DNA of 64,000 nt. Source: Arcobacter siniprincipis (GTDB lineage Bacteria > Campylobacterota > Campylobacteria > Campylobacterales > Arcobacteraceae). Numbering within the stretch: the first letter of the stretch is position 1; each line of letters starts with the position of its first letter. The stretch is taken from the NCBI RefSeq assembly GCF_048571125.1, contig NZ_CP182343.1, forward strand, positions 2,728,001 through 2,792,000. Direction: 5' to 3'. Shown here one piece after another: positions 7,592 to 16,437 of the stretch. Made by a program: the position numbers and the translations under genes. Under the pieces are notes generated by a model. It saw only the letters and a list, made by a program, of their open reading frames with translations, was not told the origin of the DNA and ran no database searches.

Positions 7592-9067
7592 ATGACAAAT
7601 AAAACAATTCTAATCATAACAGATGGTATTGGTCATAATAATTCATCAGATTTCAATGCCCTAAAAAATGCAAATACTCCAACTTATGATTATCTATTTA
7701 AAAATGTACCTTACTCTTTAATTCATTCTTATGGAACACATGTTGGTTTACCAGATGGACAAATGGGAAATAGTGAAGTAGGACATATGAGTATAGGAAG
7801 TGGAAGAGTTTTATATCAAGATTTAGTAAAAGTTAATTTAGCAATAAAAAATGATACACTAAAAGATAATGAACTTTTAAACTCTACTATTAAAAAATCA
7901 AACAATATTCATCTTTTAGGATTAATTAGTGATGGTGGTGTTCACTCTCATATTAGTCATGTAATAGCATTTGCTAAAATTTCTAAAAATCTAGGTAAAA
8001 AAGTATTTATACATATAATAACTGATGGTAGAGATGTTGCTCCTAATTGTGCTAAAAAATATATAAAAAGCATAGAAAATATTTGTGATGACGATATATC
8101 TATTGCTACTATTTGTGGAAGATATTATGCAATGGATAGGGATAATAGATGGGACAGAATAAAAAAAGCATATGATGCCATTGCTTTAGGTATTCCAAAA
8201 ACAAATGAAGATATAAATAAATATATTGATGATTCATATAATAATGATGTTTTAGATGAATTTATTGTTCCTGTATCTTTAAACAAATACAATGGATTTG
8301 AAGAAAATGATGGAGTTATTTTTTGTAACTTTAGAAGTGATAGAATGAGAGAAATGTCAAATGCCATAGCAAATAAAAACTTTTCCCAATTTCCAAGAGT
8401 AGAAAAAAGTCTTAACATCGTAACAATAACTGAGTATGACAAGAACTTTCCTCTTCCTGTTCTTTTTCCAAAAGAGACTCCTAAAAATACCTTAGCCGAA
8501 GTTATTTCTAATAATGGTCTTAAACAACTTCATACTGCTGAAACTGAAAAATATGCTCATGTGACTTTTTTCTTTAATGGTGGATTAGAAGAACCTTACT
8601 TAAATGAAACTAGAGTATTGATTCCATCTCCCGATGTTGCTACTTATGATTTAAAACCACAAATGAGTGCACCTGAAGTTGGAATAGAAGTTAGACGAGC
8701 TATGGATGAAGAGTATGATTTTGTTGTTGTAAACTTTGCTAACGGGGATATGGTAGGACATACTGGTATTTATGAAGCAGGGATAAAAGCTGTTGAAGCT
8801 GTTGATTTAGAACTTGGAAAAATAATAGAAAAAGCAAAAGAGAGAAATTATAATATTGTTTTAACCTCAGACCATGGTAATTGTGAAATGATGAGAAATG
8901 AGAGTGGTGAAACTTTGACAAATCATACAGTGGGAGATGTTTACTGCTTTGTAATATCTGATAAAGTAAAAGAGGTAAAAACAGGAAGTTTAAATAATAT
9001 TGCACCAACAATATTAAAACTAATGAATCTTGATATTCCTCAAGAAATGGATGAAGCTTTAATATAA
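7592..9067 (+). CDS. gpmI: 2,3-bisphosphoglycerate-independent phosphoglycerate mutase
   Basis: A 491-residue dimanganese enzyme of the alkaline phosphatase fold that interconverts 3- and 2-phosphoglycerate. Metal ligands are visible in ITDGIG (D11) and TSDHGNCE, and the catalytic serine is S61 in GNSEVGH. RSDRMRE and DGRDVAP of the phosphoglycerate site are present. It has an AAAGG ribosome site. The murD-mraY/gpmI neighbourhood is also known in Campylobacter jejuni (as I recall). An ABC ATPase starts 10 bp downstream. Confidence 0.96.
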   Translation: MTNKTILIITDGIGHNNSSDFNALKNANTPTYDYLFKNVPYSLIHSYGTHVGLPDGQMGNSEVGHMSIGSGRVLYQDLVKVNLAIKNDTLKDNELLNSTIKKSNNIHLLGLISDGGVHSHISHVIAFAKISKNLGKKVFIHIITDGRDVAPNCAKKYIKSIENICDDDISIATICGRYYAMDRDNRWDRIKKAYDAIALGIPKTNEDINKYIDDSYNNDVLDEFIVPVSLNKYNGFEENDGVIFCNFRSDRMREMSNAIANKNFSQFPRVEKSLNIVTITEYDKNFPLPVLFPKETPKNTLAEVISNNGLKQLHTAETEKYAHVTFFFNGGLEEPYLNETRVLIPSPDVATYDLKPQMSAPEVGIEVRRAMDEEYDFVVVNFANGDMVGHTGIYEAGIKAVEAVDLELGKIIEKAKERNYNIVLTSDHGNCEMMRNESGETLTNHTVGDVYCFVISDKVKEVKTGSLNNIAPTILKLMNLDIPQEMDEALI

Positions 9068-9077
9068 GCGTATACCT

Positions 9078-9776
9078 ATGTCTATATTTAAAATTAATAA
9101 ACTTAAAATTAAAAACAATAATCAAGAGTTAGTTAATTTAAGTTTTGAAATAAACAAATCAATGGCACTAATAGGTGAAAGTGGAAGTGGAAAATCACTT
9201 ACACTAAAAGCTATTTTAAATCTTTTACCATCAAATTTAAAATCTATTATCAATATAGATCCTATTAGTGAACTTGATAAAGAAAACATAGGTTTCATAC
9301 CTCAAAATCCATTTACATCTTTATCTCCCATGACAAAAATTTCTAATCAATTTTTTTGTAAAGAGATTAAAAAAATAGAAGTATTAAAATTAGTTGGCTT
9401 AGATAAATTTGTTTTAAACAGATTTCCAACCCAATTAAGTGGCGGACAACTTCAAAGAGTTGTAATTGCAATTGCAATTAGTCAAAATCCAAGCTTTTTA
9501 TTACTTGATGAACCAACAACAGCACTTGACACAAAAAATAAAGAGGTAATATTACAACTTTTAGAAAAGTTAATTAAAGAGTTAGATTTAAGAATATTAT
9601 ATGTTACACATGATATCTATTCTATAAAAGATTTGTGTGAAGATATTATAATTTTAAAAAATGGTAAAATAATAGAAAGTGGTAAAACAAAAGATGTTTT
9701 ATCTAATCCAAAAAATGAATATACTATTGAATTAATAAATTCAAACTTTATAAATAAAAAATTCAGGGAAGCATAA
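9078..9776 (+). CDS. Orphan ABC transporter ATP-binding protein, Dpp/Opp/Nik-like
   Basis: A 232-residue single ABC domain. Walker A is GESGSGKS, the Q-loop is FIPQNPFTSLSP, the signature is LSGGQLQR, Walker B is LLLDEPTTALD, and the switch histidine is in YVTHD. The Q-loop with its FTSLSP context is typical of peptide/nickel importer ATPases (DppD/NikD). It is shorter than DppD (about 320) and lacks the C-terminal oligopeptide extension. No permease or binding protein lies nearby. It overlaps the next gene, a penicillin-binding protein, by one base (TAATG), so the two are coupled. Substrate unknown. Confidence 0.8.
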   Translation: MSIFKINKLKIKNNNQELVNLSFEINKSMALIGESGSGKSLTLKAILNLLPSNLKSIINIDPISELDKENIGFIPQNPFTSLSPMTKISNQFFCKEIKKIEVLKLVGLDKFVLNRFPTQLSGGQLQRVVIAIAISQNPSFLLLDEPTTALDTKNKEVILQLLEKLIKELDLRILYVTHDIYSIKDLCEDIIILKNGKIIESGKTKDVLSNPKNEYTIELINSNFINKKFREA

Positions 9777-11845
9777 TGATAAAATATATTTTAGGAATTA
9801 TTACAATAATTGGACTATCAGTCGTATCTTGGCTAGTTTATTTATATCTCAACTTAAGATTTGATATTGATAAAATAGTTAATTATAAACCACCTTTGAC
9901 AACTCAATTTTTTGATAAAAATGGTGAATTAGTAGCCAACATTTTTGAGAAAGAAAACAGACTTTATGTAGATTATGATGATATACCGCCAAGAGTAATT
10001 GAGGCATTATTAGCTATAGAAGATACTCAATTCTTCGAACATGGAGGAGTAAACCTTGATGCTATTAGTAGAGCTTTAATTAAAGATATAAAAGCTGGAA
10101 AATTAGTTGAGGGAGCTAGTACATTAACACAACAATTAGTCAAAACTGTTTTACTTACTAGAGAAAAAAAACTTATAAGAAAAATCAAAGAAGCCTTACT
10201 TTCAATTAGAGTTGAACAAGTATTAACAAAAGAAGAAATTCTGGAACGATATTTCAATCAAGTATATTTTGGCCATGGATACTTTGGTATAAGAACAGCA
10301 GCACTTGGATACTTTAAAAAAGAACTTTATCAATTATCATTAAAAGAAATTGCAATATTAGTTGGTCTTCCTAAAGCTCCTAGTTTTTATGACCCAACAA
10401 GAAATTTAAAGTTCTCACTTGCAAGAGCAAACCAAGTTGTAAATAGATTAAAAACTCTTGGTTGGATAAATCAAAATGAATACCAAGAAGCTACAGATTC
10501 TGTGCCAACTGTTTATAACCAAACCCTAACTAAAAATAAAGCTCCATATATTGTTGATTATGCCTTTAAAGAATTAAGAAAAAATATTCCAAATATAAAA
10601 GAAGAAGGATATATAATTAATTTGACTATTGATTTAAAAGCACAAGAAATAGCAAGAGAAGCTTTAAAGCTTTCATATAATAATATTATTAAAAGAGATC
10701 AATACTTTAGATCTCAAGCTTTCAAAGGCTTAGAAGTTTATCCTATAAATTTAATAGAAGAACAAGAAGCATTTACAAAAACTTTAAATGGTGGACTAAT
10801 CACAATTGAAAATAATACTGGGAAAATTCTAAGTTTAGTAGGTGGTGTTAATTATAGAGAGTCTTCATTTAACAGAGTTATACAAAGTCAAAGACAACCA
10901 GGAAGTGCTGTAAAACCATTTATTTATCAACAAGCTTTAGATTTAGGGTACTCACCTGCAAGTCTTATAGCAGATATTTCAAGAACATATGAATTTGATG
11001 ATGAAGAAACAAAAAAAGCTAACACAGAAAATCCTGATTCAAATGAAGCAGATGATCAAGTAACAGAAGAAACAGATGAAGATACAAGTAAAAAAAGATG
11101 GCAACCTAAGAATTATGAAGAAGATTATAAAGGATTAATTACTTTAAGAGAAGCATTAGTTCACTCACGAAATCTTGCGACAATTAATTTAGTAAATGAT
11201 ATAGGCATTGATGTTATTTATAAAGGATTAAAGACATATGGATTTAATGATTTACCATTTGACCTATCAATTACATTAGGAAGTTTTGGGGTTTCTCCAA
11301 TGGAATTTTCCCAAACCTACTCTATGTTTTCAAATAATGGGATTCAAGTAAAACCCTATATTGTTAGTTCTATTACTAATCGATACAAACAAACTGTAAA
11401 TTTTGAACCAGAAGAAAAATTTGTAACAACACCTGAACAAGCTTATTTAATGACAACAATATTAGAAGATGTTGTAAATAAAGGGACAGGAAGAATGGCA
11501 AATGTTGAGGGAATTGAGATTGCTGGGAAAACGGGAACTTCAAATAACAATATCGATGCATGGTTTTGTGGATATACTCCTACTTTACAAACAATTGTTT
11601 GGTTTGGAAATGATGATAATAAACCTATGAGAAGAAGTGAAACAGGAGGAAGAGCAGCAGGACCAGCTTTTGCATATTTTTATAAAAACTACTTGAAGCT
11701 TCACCCTGAAATTAAAAGAAACTTTTCACAACCAGATAATGTTAAAACTACTACATTAAATGGACAAAAAGAGTACTATACAGAAACTTCAAAACTTCCA
11801 TTAAATAAATCAAGACTTCTTGAAAAAGATCAAGTTCAATTTTAA
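9776..11845 (+). CDS. pbpA: Class A penicillin-binding protein 1A (transglycosylase/transpeptidase)
   Basis: A 689-residue bifunctional peptidoglycan synthase. A transmembrane anchor (about residues 4-26) is followed by the glycosyltransferase domain with IEDTQFFEHGG (catalytic Glu82) and EGASTLTQQLVK (112-123). The transpeptidase has SAVK (Ser377), SRN (464-466) and KTG (585-587). A strongly acidic stretch lies at about 408-438, just after the SxxK region; this is a low-complexity insertion. It polymerises lipid II in the periplasm. It is translationally coupled to the upstream ABC ATPase. Confidence 0.93.
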   Translation: MIKYILGIITIIGLSVVSWLVYLYLNLRFDIDKIVNYKPPLTTQFFDKNGELVANIFEKENRLYVDYDDIPPRVIEALLAIEDTQFFEHGGVNLDAISRALIKDIKAGKLVEGASTLTQQLVKTVLLTREKKLIRKIKEALLSIRVEQVLTKEEILERYFNQVYFGHGYFGIRTAALGYFKKELYQLSLKEIAILVGLPKAPSFYDPTRNLKFSLARANQVVNRLKTLGWINQNEYQEATDSVPTVYNQTLTKNKAPYIVDYAFKELRKNIPNIKEEGYIINLTIDLKAQEIAREALKLSYNNIIKRDQYFRSQAFKGLEVYPINLIEEQEAFTKTLNGGLITIENNTGKILSLVGGVNYRESSFNRVIQSQRQPGSAVKPFIYQQALDLGYSPASLIADISRTYEFDDEETKKANTENPDSNEADDQVTEETDEDTSKKRWQPKNYEEDYKGLITLREALVHSRNLATINLVNDIGIDVIYKGLKTYGFNDLPFDLSITLGSFGVSPMEFSQTYSMFSNNGIQVKPYIVSSITNRYKQTVNFEPEEKFVTTPEQAYLMTTILEDVVNKGTGRMANVEGIEIAGKTGTSNNNIDAWFCGYTPTLQTIVWFGNDDNKPMRRSETGGRAAGPAFAYFYKNYLKLHPEIKRNFSQPDNVKTTTLNGQKEYYTETSKLPLNKSRLLEKDQVQF

Positions 11846-11856
11846 AAAATTGGCAT

Positions 11857-11890
11857 AAAAAAAGCTTGGCTAAAAAGCCAAGCTTTTAAA
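11857..11890 (+). terminator. Terminator downstream of the PBP1A gene
   Basis: An 11-bp perfect stem AAAAGCTTGGC (11860-11870) and GCCAAGCTTTT (11877-11887) with loop TAAAAA. A/T-rich flanks make it usable from both sides of the convergent pbp1A/glnA pair. Confidence 0.8.
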
Positions 11891-11919
11891 AACTTATTCT
11901 TGTTATTAACAAGAATAAG
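11888..11919 (-). terminator. Terminator overlapping the glnA stop codon
   Basis: A 27-base palindrome, CTTATTCTTGTTA (11893-11905) and its exact reverse complement (11907-11919), has a single central base. It is followed on the minus strand by TTTTT (11888-11892). The stop codon of glnA (11906-11908) lies inside the stem. This is a second terminator next to the pbp1A one, for opposing transcripts. Confidence 0.75.
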
Positions 11920-13333
11920 TACTCATGAATTCAAACGCAGTAGGTCTAGCTTCATCAGGCCAAACTTGAGTTTCAAATTTATAGTGTTGGTATGTATCTA
12001 TCATATCTTGAGTAAATACAGGTTTTAAGAAATCATTATCTCTAATTAATGCTTCTAAAGAACCTCTTAATGTATGAGGCATTTGAGGAATTTTTCTCTC
12101 TCTAATTTCATCTAAAGGCATTTCAAATAAATCTTCATCCATTGGACCAATTGGTTCAACTTTATTAGCAATACCATCAAGTCCAGCCATTAACATAGCT
12201 GCAAATCCTAAATAAGGACAAGAAGTAGAATCTGGGAATCTCATTTCAATTCTAGTAGCTTTTTCACCTGCTCCATAAGGAACTCTACAAGAAGCTGATC
12301 TATTTTGAGAAGAGTAAGTTAAGATTGAAGGAGCTTCAAATCCTGGAATTAATCTTTTGTAAGAGTTAGTTGATGGGTTAGTAAATGCAGCAACTGCTCT
12401 AGCATGTTTAAAAATTCCACCAACATAATGTCTAGCTGTTTCAGAAAGATTTCCATACTCACCCTCTTTGTAGAATAAGTTTTTACCCTCTTTCCAAATT
12501 GATTGATGAACATGCATACCATTTCCATTATCACCGTAAAGTGGTTTTGGCATAAAAGTACAAGTTTTACCATTTAAGTGTGCAACCATTTTACAAACAT
12601 ATTTATATTTTTGAACATTATCCGCAGCTTCAATTAAGTCACCAAAAACAATACCAATTTCACCTTGTGCTTGAGCAACTTCATGATGTCCTAAAATAAC
12701 TTCTAAACCAACTTGTTCTAAAACTAGCATCATTTCAGCTCTTAAATCAACCATTGAATCTGTTGGTTGAACTGGAAAGTATCCACCTTTAGTTCTTGGT
12801 CTATGTCCTGTATTTCCACCTTCTATATCTCTTGAATCTGCCCAACAACCCTCTTCTGAATCAACTCTAAAATAAGACTCATTAATACTATCTATAATTT
12901 TTACATCATCAAAAATAAAGAATTCATTTTCAGGTCCAAAATAAGCAACATCACCAACACCAGACTCACTTAAATGAGTTAATGCTTTTTTAGCAATTGA
13001 TCTTGGACATTTTTCGTACATTTCACCTTTATAAATATCATAAACATCACAAATTACAATAATTGTTGAATCTGCTGTAAAAGGATCTAAAAATGCTGTT
13101 GCAACATCTGGTTTTAATAGCATATCTGATTTATTAATTGGTTGCCATGCATCAACTGATGAACCATCAAATGGTAAACCATTTGTTAAATTACCTTCAT
13201 TTACTGCACTCATCATATAAGTTACATGATGCCACATACCTTTCATGTCTGTAAATCTAAAATCTACAAATTTTACTTCATTTTCTTCACAATATTTAAA
13301 AAACTCTTCAGTATTGTTAACAAATTTACCCAT
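11906..13333 (-). CDS. glnA: Glutamine synthetase, type I
   Basis: A 475-residue GSI that makes glutamine from glutamate and ammonia. Visible motifs include DGSSVDAW, YFGPENEFFIFDD, GHHEVAQAQGEIG, GNGMHVHQS and NPSTNSYKRLIPGFEAP. At the place where the enteric enzyme has its adenylylated tyrosine (NLYDLPPEE), this protein reads DLFEMPLDE with Phe403. Control by adenylylation is therefore not expected. The ATG follows a CAGGAG ribosome site, and TATGAT at about 30 bases further upstream is a possible -10 box. Monocistronic. Confidence 0.97.
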   Translation of the reverse strand: MGKFVNNTEEFFKYCEENEVKFVDFRFTDMKGMWHHVTYMMSAVNEGNLTNGLPFDGSSVDAWQPINKSDMLLKPDVATAFLDPFTADSTIIVICDVYDIYKGEMYEKCPRSIAKKALTHLSESGVGDVAYFGPENEFFIFDDVKIIDSINESYFRVDSEEGCWADSRDIEGGNTGHRPRTKGGYFPVQPTDSMVDLRAEMMLVLEQVGLEVILGHHEVAQAQGEIGIVFGDLIEAADNVQKYKYVCKMVAHLNGKTCTFMPKPLYGDNGNGMHVHQSIWKEGKNLFYKEGEYGNLSETARHYVGGIFKHARAVAAFTNPSTNSYKRLIPGFEAPSILTYSSQNRSASCRVPYGAGEKATRIEMRFPDSTSCPYLGFAAMLMAGLDGIANKVEPIGPMDEDLFEMPLDEIRERKIPQMPHTLRGSLEALIRDNDFLKPVFTQDMIDTYQHYKFETQVWPDEARPTAFEFMSTYSC

Positions 13334-13457
13334 ACATAATCTCCTGATATTTTAATTTATCATATCTTATCAAAATTAAGTTTATAAATTACCAAATTTT
13401 TGTATAAAAAATAAACATTTATTACATTATTTAAAAGATATTTTATAATTCATCTGG

Positions 13458-14240
13458 TTAAAAACTAACCAGCATTCTTTCTCTCTTCTCATATGTTGCC
13501 ACTTTAGTAAAACCAAAAGATTTTACATAACTTTTTACTTCTTCATACTTAAAACCTATTTGATCAACACTATGTGCATCAGAACTAAGTGTTATAGGAA
13601 TATCAAGTTCATAAACCAATTCTAAAATATCTTTTGAAGGATAAATTTCTTTTATTGGTTTTCTTAATCCCGCTGCATTTACTTCTATTGCCATATTAGA
13701 TTTCTTTATCTCTTTAAGAGCATCTTTTGCTATTGTTTTTATATCTTTTTTAGGTAGATACTTAAAAATCTTTATTAAATCAATGTGCCCTACAATATCA
13801 AAATACTTTGATTTTGCAAGAGCTTGAACTGTATCAAAATAATCTTGCCATATTTTATCAATATCATTATTCTCATACTTGCCAATAAATTCTGGGTTAT
13901 CAAAACCCCAACCATCTAAAAAGTGCACAGAACCAATAAGATAATCAACTTTTGCATTTAAAATTTCATCTAGCATTTTTACATTTTGCATAAAATCAAC
14001 TTCATATGCCAATAAAATTTTTATTTGCTTTTTATACTTTTCTTGTAGTTTTTTAACTTCATTTTCATAATAATCTTTTTGAGAAATATTAAGTCTATAT
14101 TCCTCATCAAAGTCCATAGGGGCATGTTCAGAAAAGCCAAATTCGTCAATTCCTAATTCAATTGCTTTTTTTACATACTCTTCCATTGTTCCAGTTGCAT
14201 GGTTACAAAGAGTTGTATGATTATGCAAATCTACTCTCAT
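13458..14240 (-). CDS. hisJ: PHP-domain histidinol-phosphatase (HisJ/HisK family)
   Basis: A 260-residue PHP phosphoesterase. The metal motifs are DLHNHTTLC near the N-terminus, EHAPM (about 39-43), SVHFLDG, GHIDL, EVNAAG and SSDAH, all in the order of the family. HisK/HisJ enzymes hydrolyse histidinol phosphate in histidine synthesis, though related PHP proteins act on other phosphates. The ATG overlaps the moaE stop by four bases (ATGA), so it is coupled to moaE. No other his gene is in the window, so the substrate is inferred from family only. Confidence 0.75.
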   Translation of the reverse strand: MRVDLHNHTTLCNHATGTMEEYVKKAIELGIDEFGFSEHAPMDFDEEYRLNISQKDYYENEVKKLQEKYKKQIKILLAYEVDFMQNVKMLDEILNAKVDYLIGSVHFLDGWGFDNPEFIGKYENNDIDKIWQDYFDTVQALAKSKYFDIVGHIDLIKIFKYLPKKDIKTIAKDALKEIKKSNMAIEVNAAGLRKPIKEIYPSKDILELVYELDIPITLSSDAHSVDQIGFKYEEVKSYVKSFGFTKVATYEKRERMLVSF

Positions 14241-14689
14241 GCCAATATTCCAGAACCTTCTATTTTAGTACTTCTATCTTGGGCATAAACCCTTTTACCA
14301 TCTAAAATATCATATTTCCAAATTGGAGCAGATTTTTTAAAATCTTCCACAAATTCATCTATTAATTCTAAGGCAACTCTTCTTTTAGGAGAACAAACAG
14401 CTGCAATATATGAACTTTCATGATTAAGGACATCTCCCCTACTATGAGCCATAAGTACAATTGCATTTTGTGCATTTGCCTTATCTTGCCAAGAATTAAA
14501 CCAATTATTTAAAATTGGTTCATAAATATCAAAAGATAAGCCCTCAATACCATCTTCATCCCTTACAACTCCCACAAAAGTGATAATTGCACCATAATTG
14601 GAATTTTTAAACTCTTCGTACCAAGTATTTGTAATATTTTCTACAGGCAAAGCCCCATCAAAAAGTTGTAATTTTCTATCATTATTCAT
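14237..14689 (-). CDS. moaE: Molybdopterin synthase catalytic subunit MoaE
   Basis: A 150-residue MoaE, which transfers sulfur from MoaD to precursor Z to make molybdopterin. Recognised by AIITFVGVVRDEDG, the AHSRGDVLNHE strand, CSPKRRVALELIDEF and the lysine-bearing KKSAPIWKYDIL (catalytic lysines). The ribosome site is weak, with ATG-like AATAATGAATAATGAT repeats around the start, so the exact start is less certain. It follows moaD by 29 bp and overlaps hisJ by four bases. Confidence 0.92.
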   Translation of the reverse strand: MNNDRKLQLFDGALPVENITNTWYEEFKNSNYGAIITFVGVVRDEDGIEGLSFDIYEPILNNWFNSWQDKANAQNAIVLMAHSRGDVLNHESSYIAAVCSPKRRVALELIDEFVEDFKKSAPIWKYDILDGKRVYAQDRSTKIEGSGILA

Positions 14690-14718
14690 TATTTATTATT
14701 CACTTTTCATTAAATTTT

Positions 14719-14940
14719 TCATCCACCACAAACAGGAGGTAATAAAGATACTTTATCTCCACTACTTAACTCAACATCTTTTGAACTAACCATCATATCA
14801 TTTACTGCAACAGCACAGTTTTCAAGCCACTTTACCATATCTTGATCATCTTTTAAAAATATACTTAATTCTGATAAATTTTTTATATCTAAATTGAGTG
14901 GTTTTTTGTTAATTGGTCCTAAAAATTCTATAGTTACCAC
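14719..14940 (-). CDS. moaD: Molybdopterin synthase sulfur carrier subunit MoaD
   Basis: A 73-residue ubiquitin-fold protein ending in VCGG. The C-terminal Gly-Gly is the site that is adenylated and thiocarboxylated before sulfur transfer in MoaE. The GDKVSLLPPV segment before it is the family signature. The start is GTG at 14938-14940, with AAGGAG upstream. It is the first gene of the moaD-moaE-hisJ operon and is divergent from mqnA. Confidence 0.92.
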   Translation of the reverse strand: MVTIEFLGPINKKPLNLDIKNLSELSIFLKDDQDMVKWLENCAVAVNDMMVSSKDVELSSGDKVSLLPPVCGG

Positions 14941-15003
14941 TTTAACTCCTTTTTACTAATTTTTAATTATTATATCAAAACTATTTTAAAGGAAAACAAA
15001 TAA

Positions 15004-15660
15004 ATGATATTTGCAAAAATCGATTATATAAATTTATTACCTTTTCATGTATATTTTAAAAAAAATATTAAACCAGCAAAATTAAAAGCAATTATTAATT
15101 CAAAAAAATCATATCCTGCTGATATTAATAAAAAATTTTTAAATAGAAAAGTTGATGCAGCTTTTATTTCTTCAATCAAATCAAAAGGTCAAAAATCACT
15201 AGACTTTGGAATAATAGGGAAAAAAGAAATACTTTCTGTTTTATCAATTCCAGGTGATTATAAAGAAGACCATGAATCAAATACTTCAAATTTACTAGCA
15301 AAAATTCTACAATGTGAAGGCCAAGTCCTTATTGGAGACAAAGCGTTAAAATATTATGTTAGCCATGATAAAGATGACTTTATAGATTTAGGTAAACTTT
15401 GGACAAAAAAACATAATTTGCCATTTGTTTTTGCAAGACTTTGTTATAACAAACATGGAGACTATTTAAAAAAAGTAACTAAAAATTTTAATAAAAGAGC
15501 AGTAAAAATTCCTCAGTATATTTTAAAAGAGTATTCACAAAGAACAGGTATCTCGGTAAAAGATATACAATTTTACCTTACAAAACTCGATTATATAATT
15601 GAAAAAAAAGAAAAAAAAGGTTTAAATCTTTTTTTTAAACTTGCAAAAGAGATAAAATAA
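15004..15660 (+). CDS. mqnA: MqnA-like chorismate dehydratase of futalosine menaquinone synthesis
   Basis: A 218-residue periplasmic-binding-fold enzyme of the MqnA family, without a signal peptide. It starts with AKIDYINLLPFHVYF, a hallmark of the family, and has KVDAAFISSI and the KALKYYV segment. MqnA dehydrates chorismate to 3-enolpyruvylbenzoate. It is somewhat shorter than the actinobacterial protein, as is usual in Campylobacterota. AAAGGA precedes the ATG. uppP follows 9 bp downstream. MqnD belongs to the same fold and is the main alternative. Confidence 0.72.
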   Translation: MIFAKIDYINLLPFHVYFKKNIKPAKLKAIINSKKSYPADINKKFLNRKVDAAFISSIKSKGQKSLDFGIIGKKEILSVLSIPGDYKEDHESNTSNLLAKILQCEGQVLIGDKALKYYVSHDKDDFIDLGKLWTKKHNLPFVFARLCYNKHGDYLKKVTKNFNKRAVKIPQYILKEYSQRTGISVKDIQFYLTKLDYIIEKKEKKGLNLFFKLAKEIK

Positions 15661-15669
15661 AGGTAAAAA

Positions 15670-16437
15670 ATGCAAATTATTGATTCAGTTATACTAGGAA
15701 TAATAGAAGGATTTACAGAATTTTTGCCTATTTCTTCTACAGGACATTTAATTGTTGCAAGTGAATTTTTGGGTTTGGAACAAAGTAATATAAACAAAGC
15801 TTACGAAGTTATAATCCAATTTGCAGCAATTTTAGCTGTAATATTAAACTACCCTGATAAATTTTCAATTAAAAAGATTGAGCTATGGAAGAAATTAATT
15901 TTGGCATTTATTCCAATTGGTCTAGTAGGTTTTCTATTTTCACACCAAGTAAAAGCTATGTTTTCTATAGAAATTGTTGCCATTATGTTTATAATAGGTG
16001 GAATTATATTTTTAATTGTAGAAAAATTTTATGATGAAAAAAAATCTCACATTACAGATGTGGAACAAGTAACTTATAAACAAGCTTTATACATAGGGAT
16101 TGCACAAATTTTTGCACTGATTCCAGGAACATCAAGAGCGGGTTCTACAATTATTGGAGCTATGTTAGTTGGACTAAATAGGAAAGCTAGTGCTGAGTTC
16201 TCTTTTCTTTTAGCTTTTCCTGTTATGTGTGCAACTACTGGGTATGATTTATTAAAACACTATAAAGATTTTACTGATGCTAATTTTATAGTTTTAGCTA
16301 TTGGTTTTGTTGTAGCTTTTTTTGTGGCTTTTTTAACTATTAAATTGTTTTTAAAATTTTTACAAAACTTTACTTTTGTAGCTTTTGGTATTTATAGAAT
16401 TATATTTGGTGTAATTTTACTTTTGATTTTCAGTTAA
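15670..16437 (+). CDS. uppP: Undecaprenyl-diphosphatase UppP (BacA)
   Basis: A 255-residue membrane enzyme with about eight hydrophobic segments. It recycles undecaprenyl diphosphate for peptidoglycan synthesis. Both signature motifs are present: EGFTEFLPISSTGH (residues about 14-27) and PGTSRAGSTI. AAAGG precedes the ATG. Its last 21 bases overlap the end of convergent murG. Confidence 0.96.
   Translation: MQIIDSVILGIIEGFTEFLPISSTGHLIVASEFLGLEQSNINKAYEVIIQFAAILAVILNYPDKFSIKKIELWKKLILAFIPIGLVGFLFSHQVKAMFSIEIVAIMFIIGGIIFLIVEKFYDEKKSHITDVEQVTYKQALYIGIAQIFALIPGTSRAGSTIIGAMLVGLNRKASAEFSFLLAFPVMCATTGYDLLKHYKDFTDANFIVLAIGFVVAFFVAFLTIKLFLKFLQNFTFVAFGIYRIIFGVILLLIFS

Noticed and set aside
8125..9125. 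Antisense frames of 105 and 128 codons within gpmI
   Set aside because: They are shadows of a clear gene with full catalytic motifs and have low-complexity composition.
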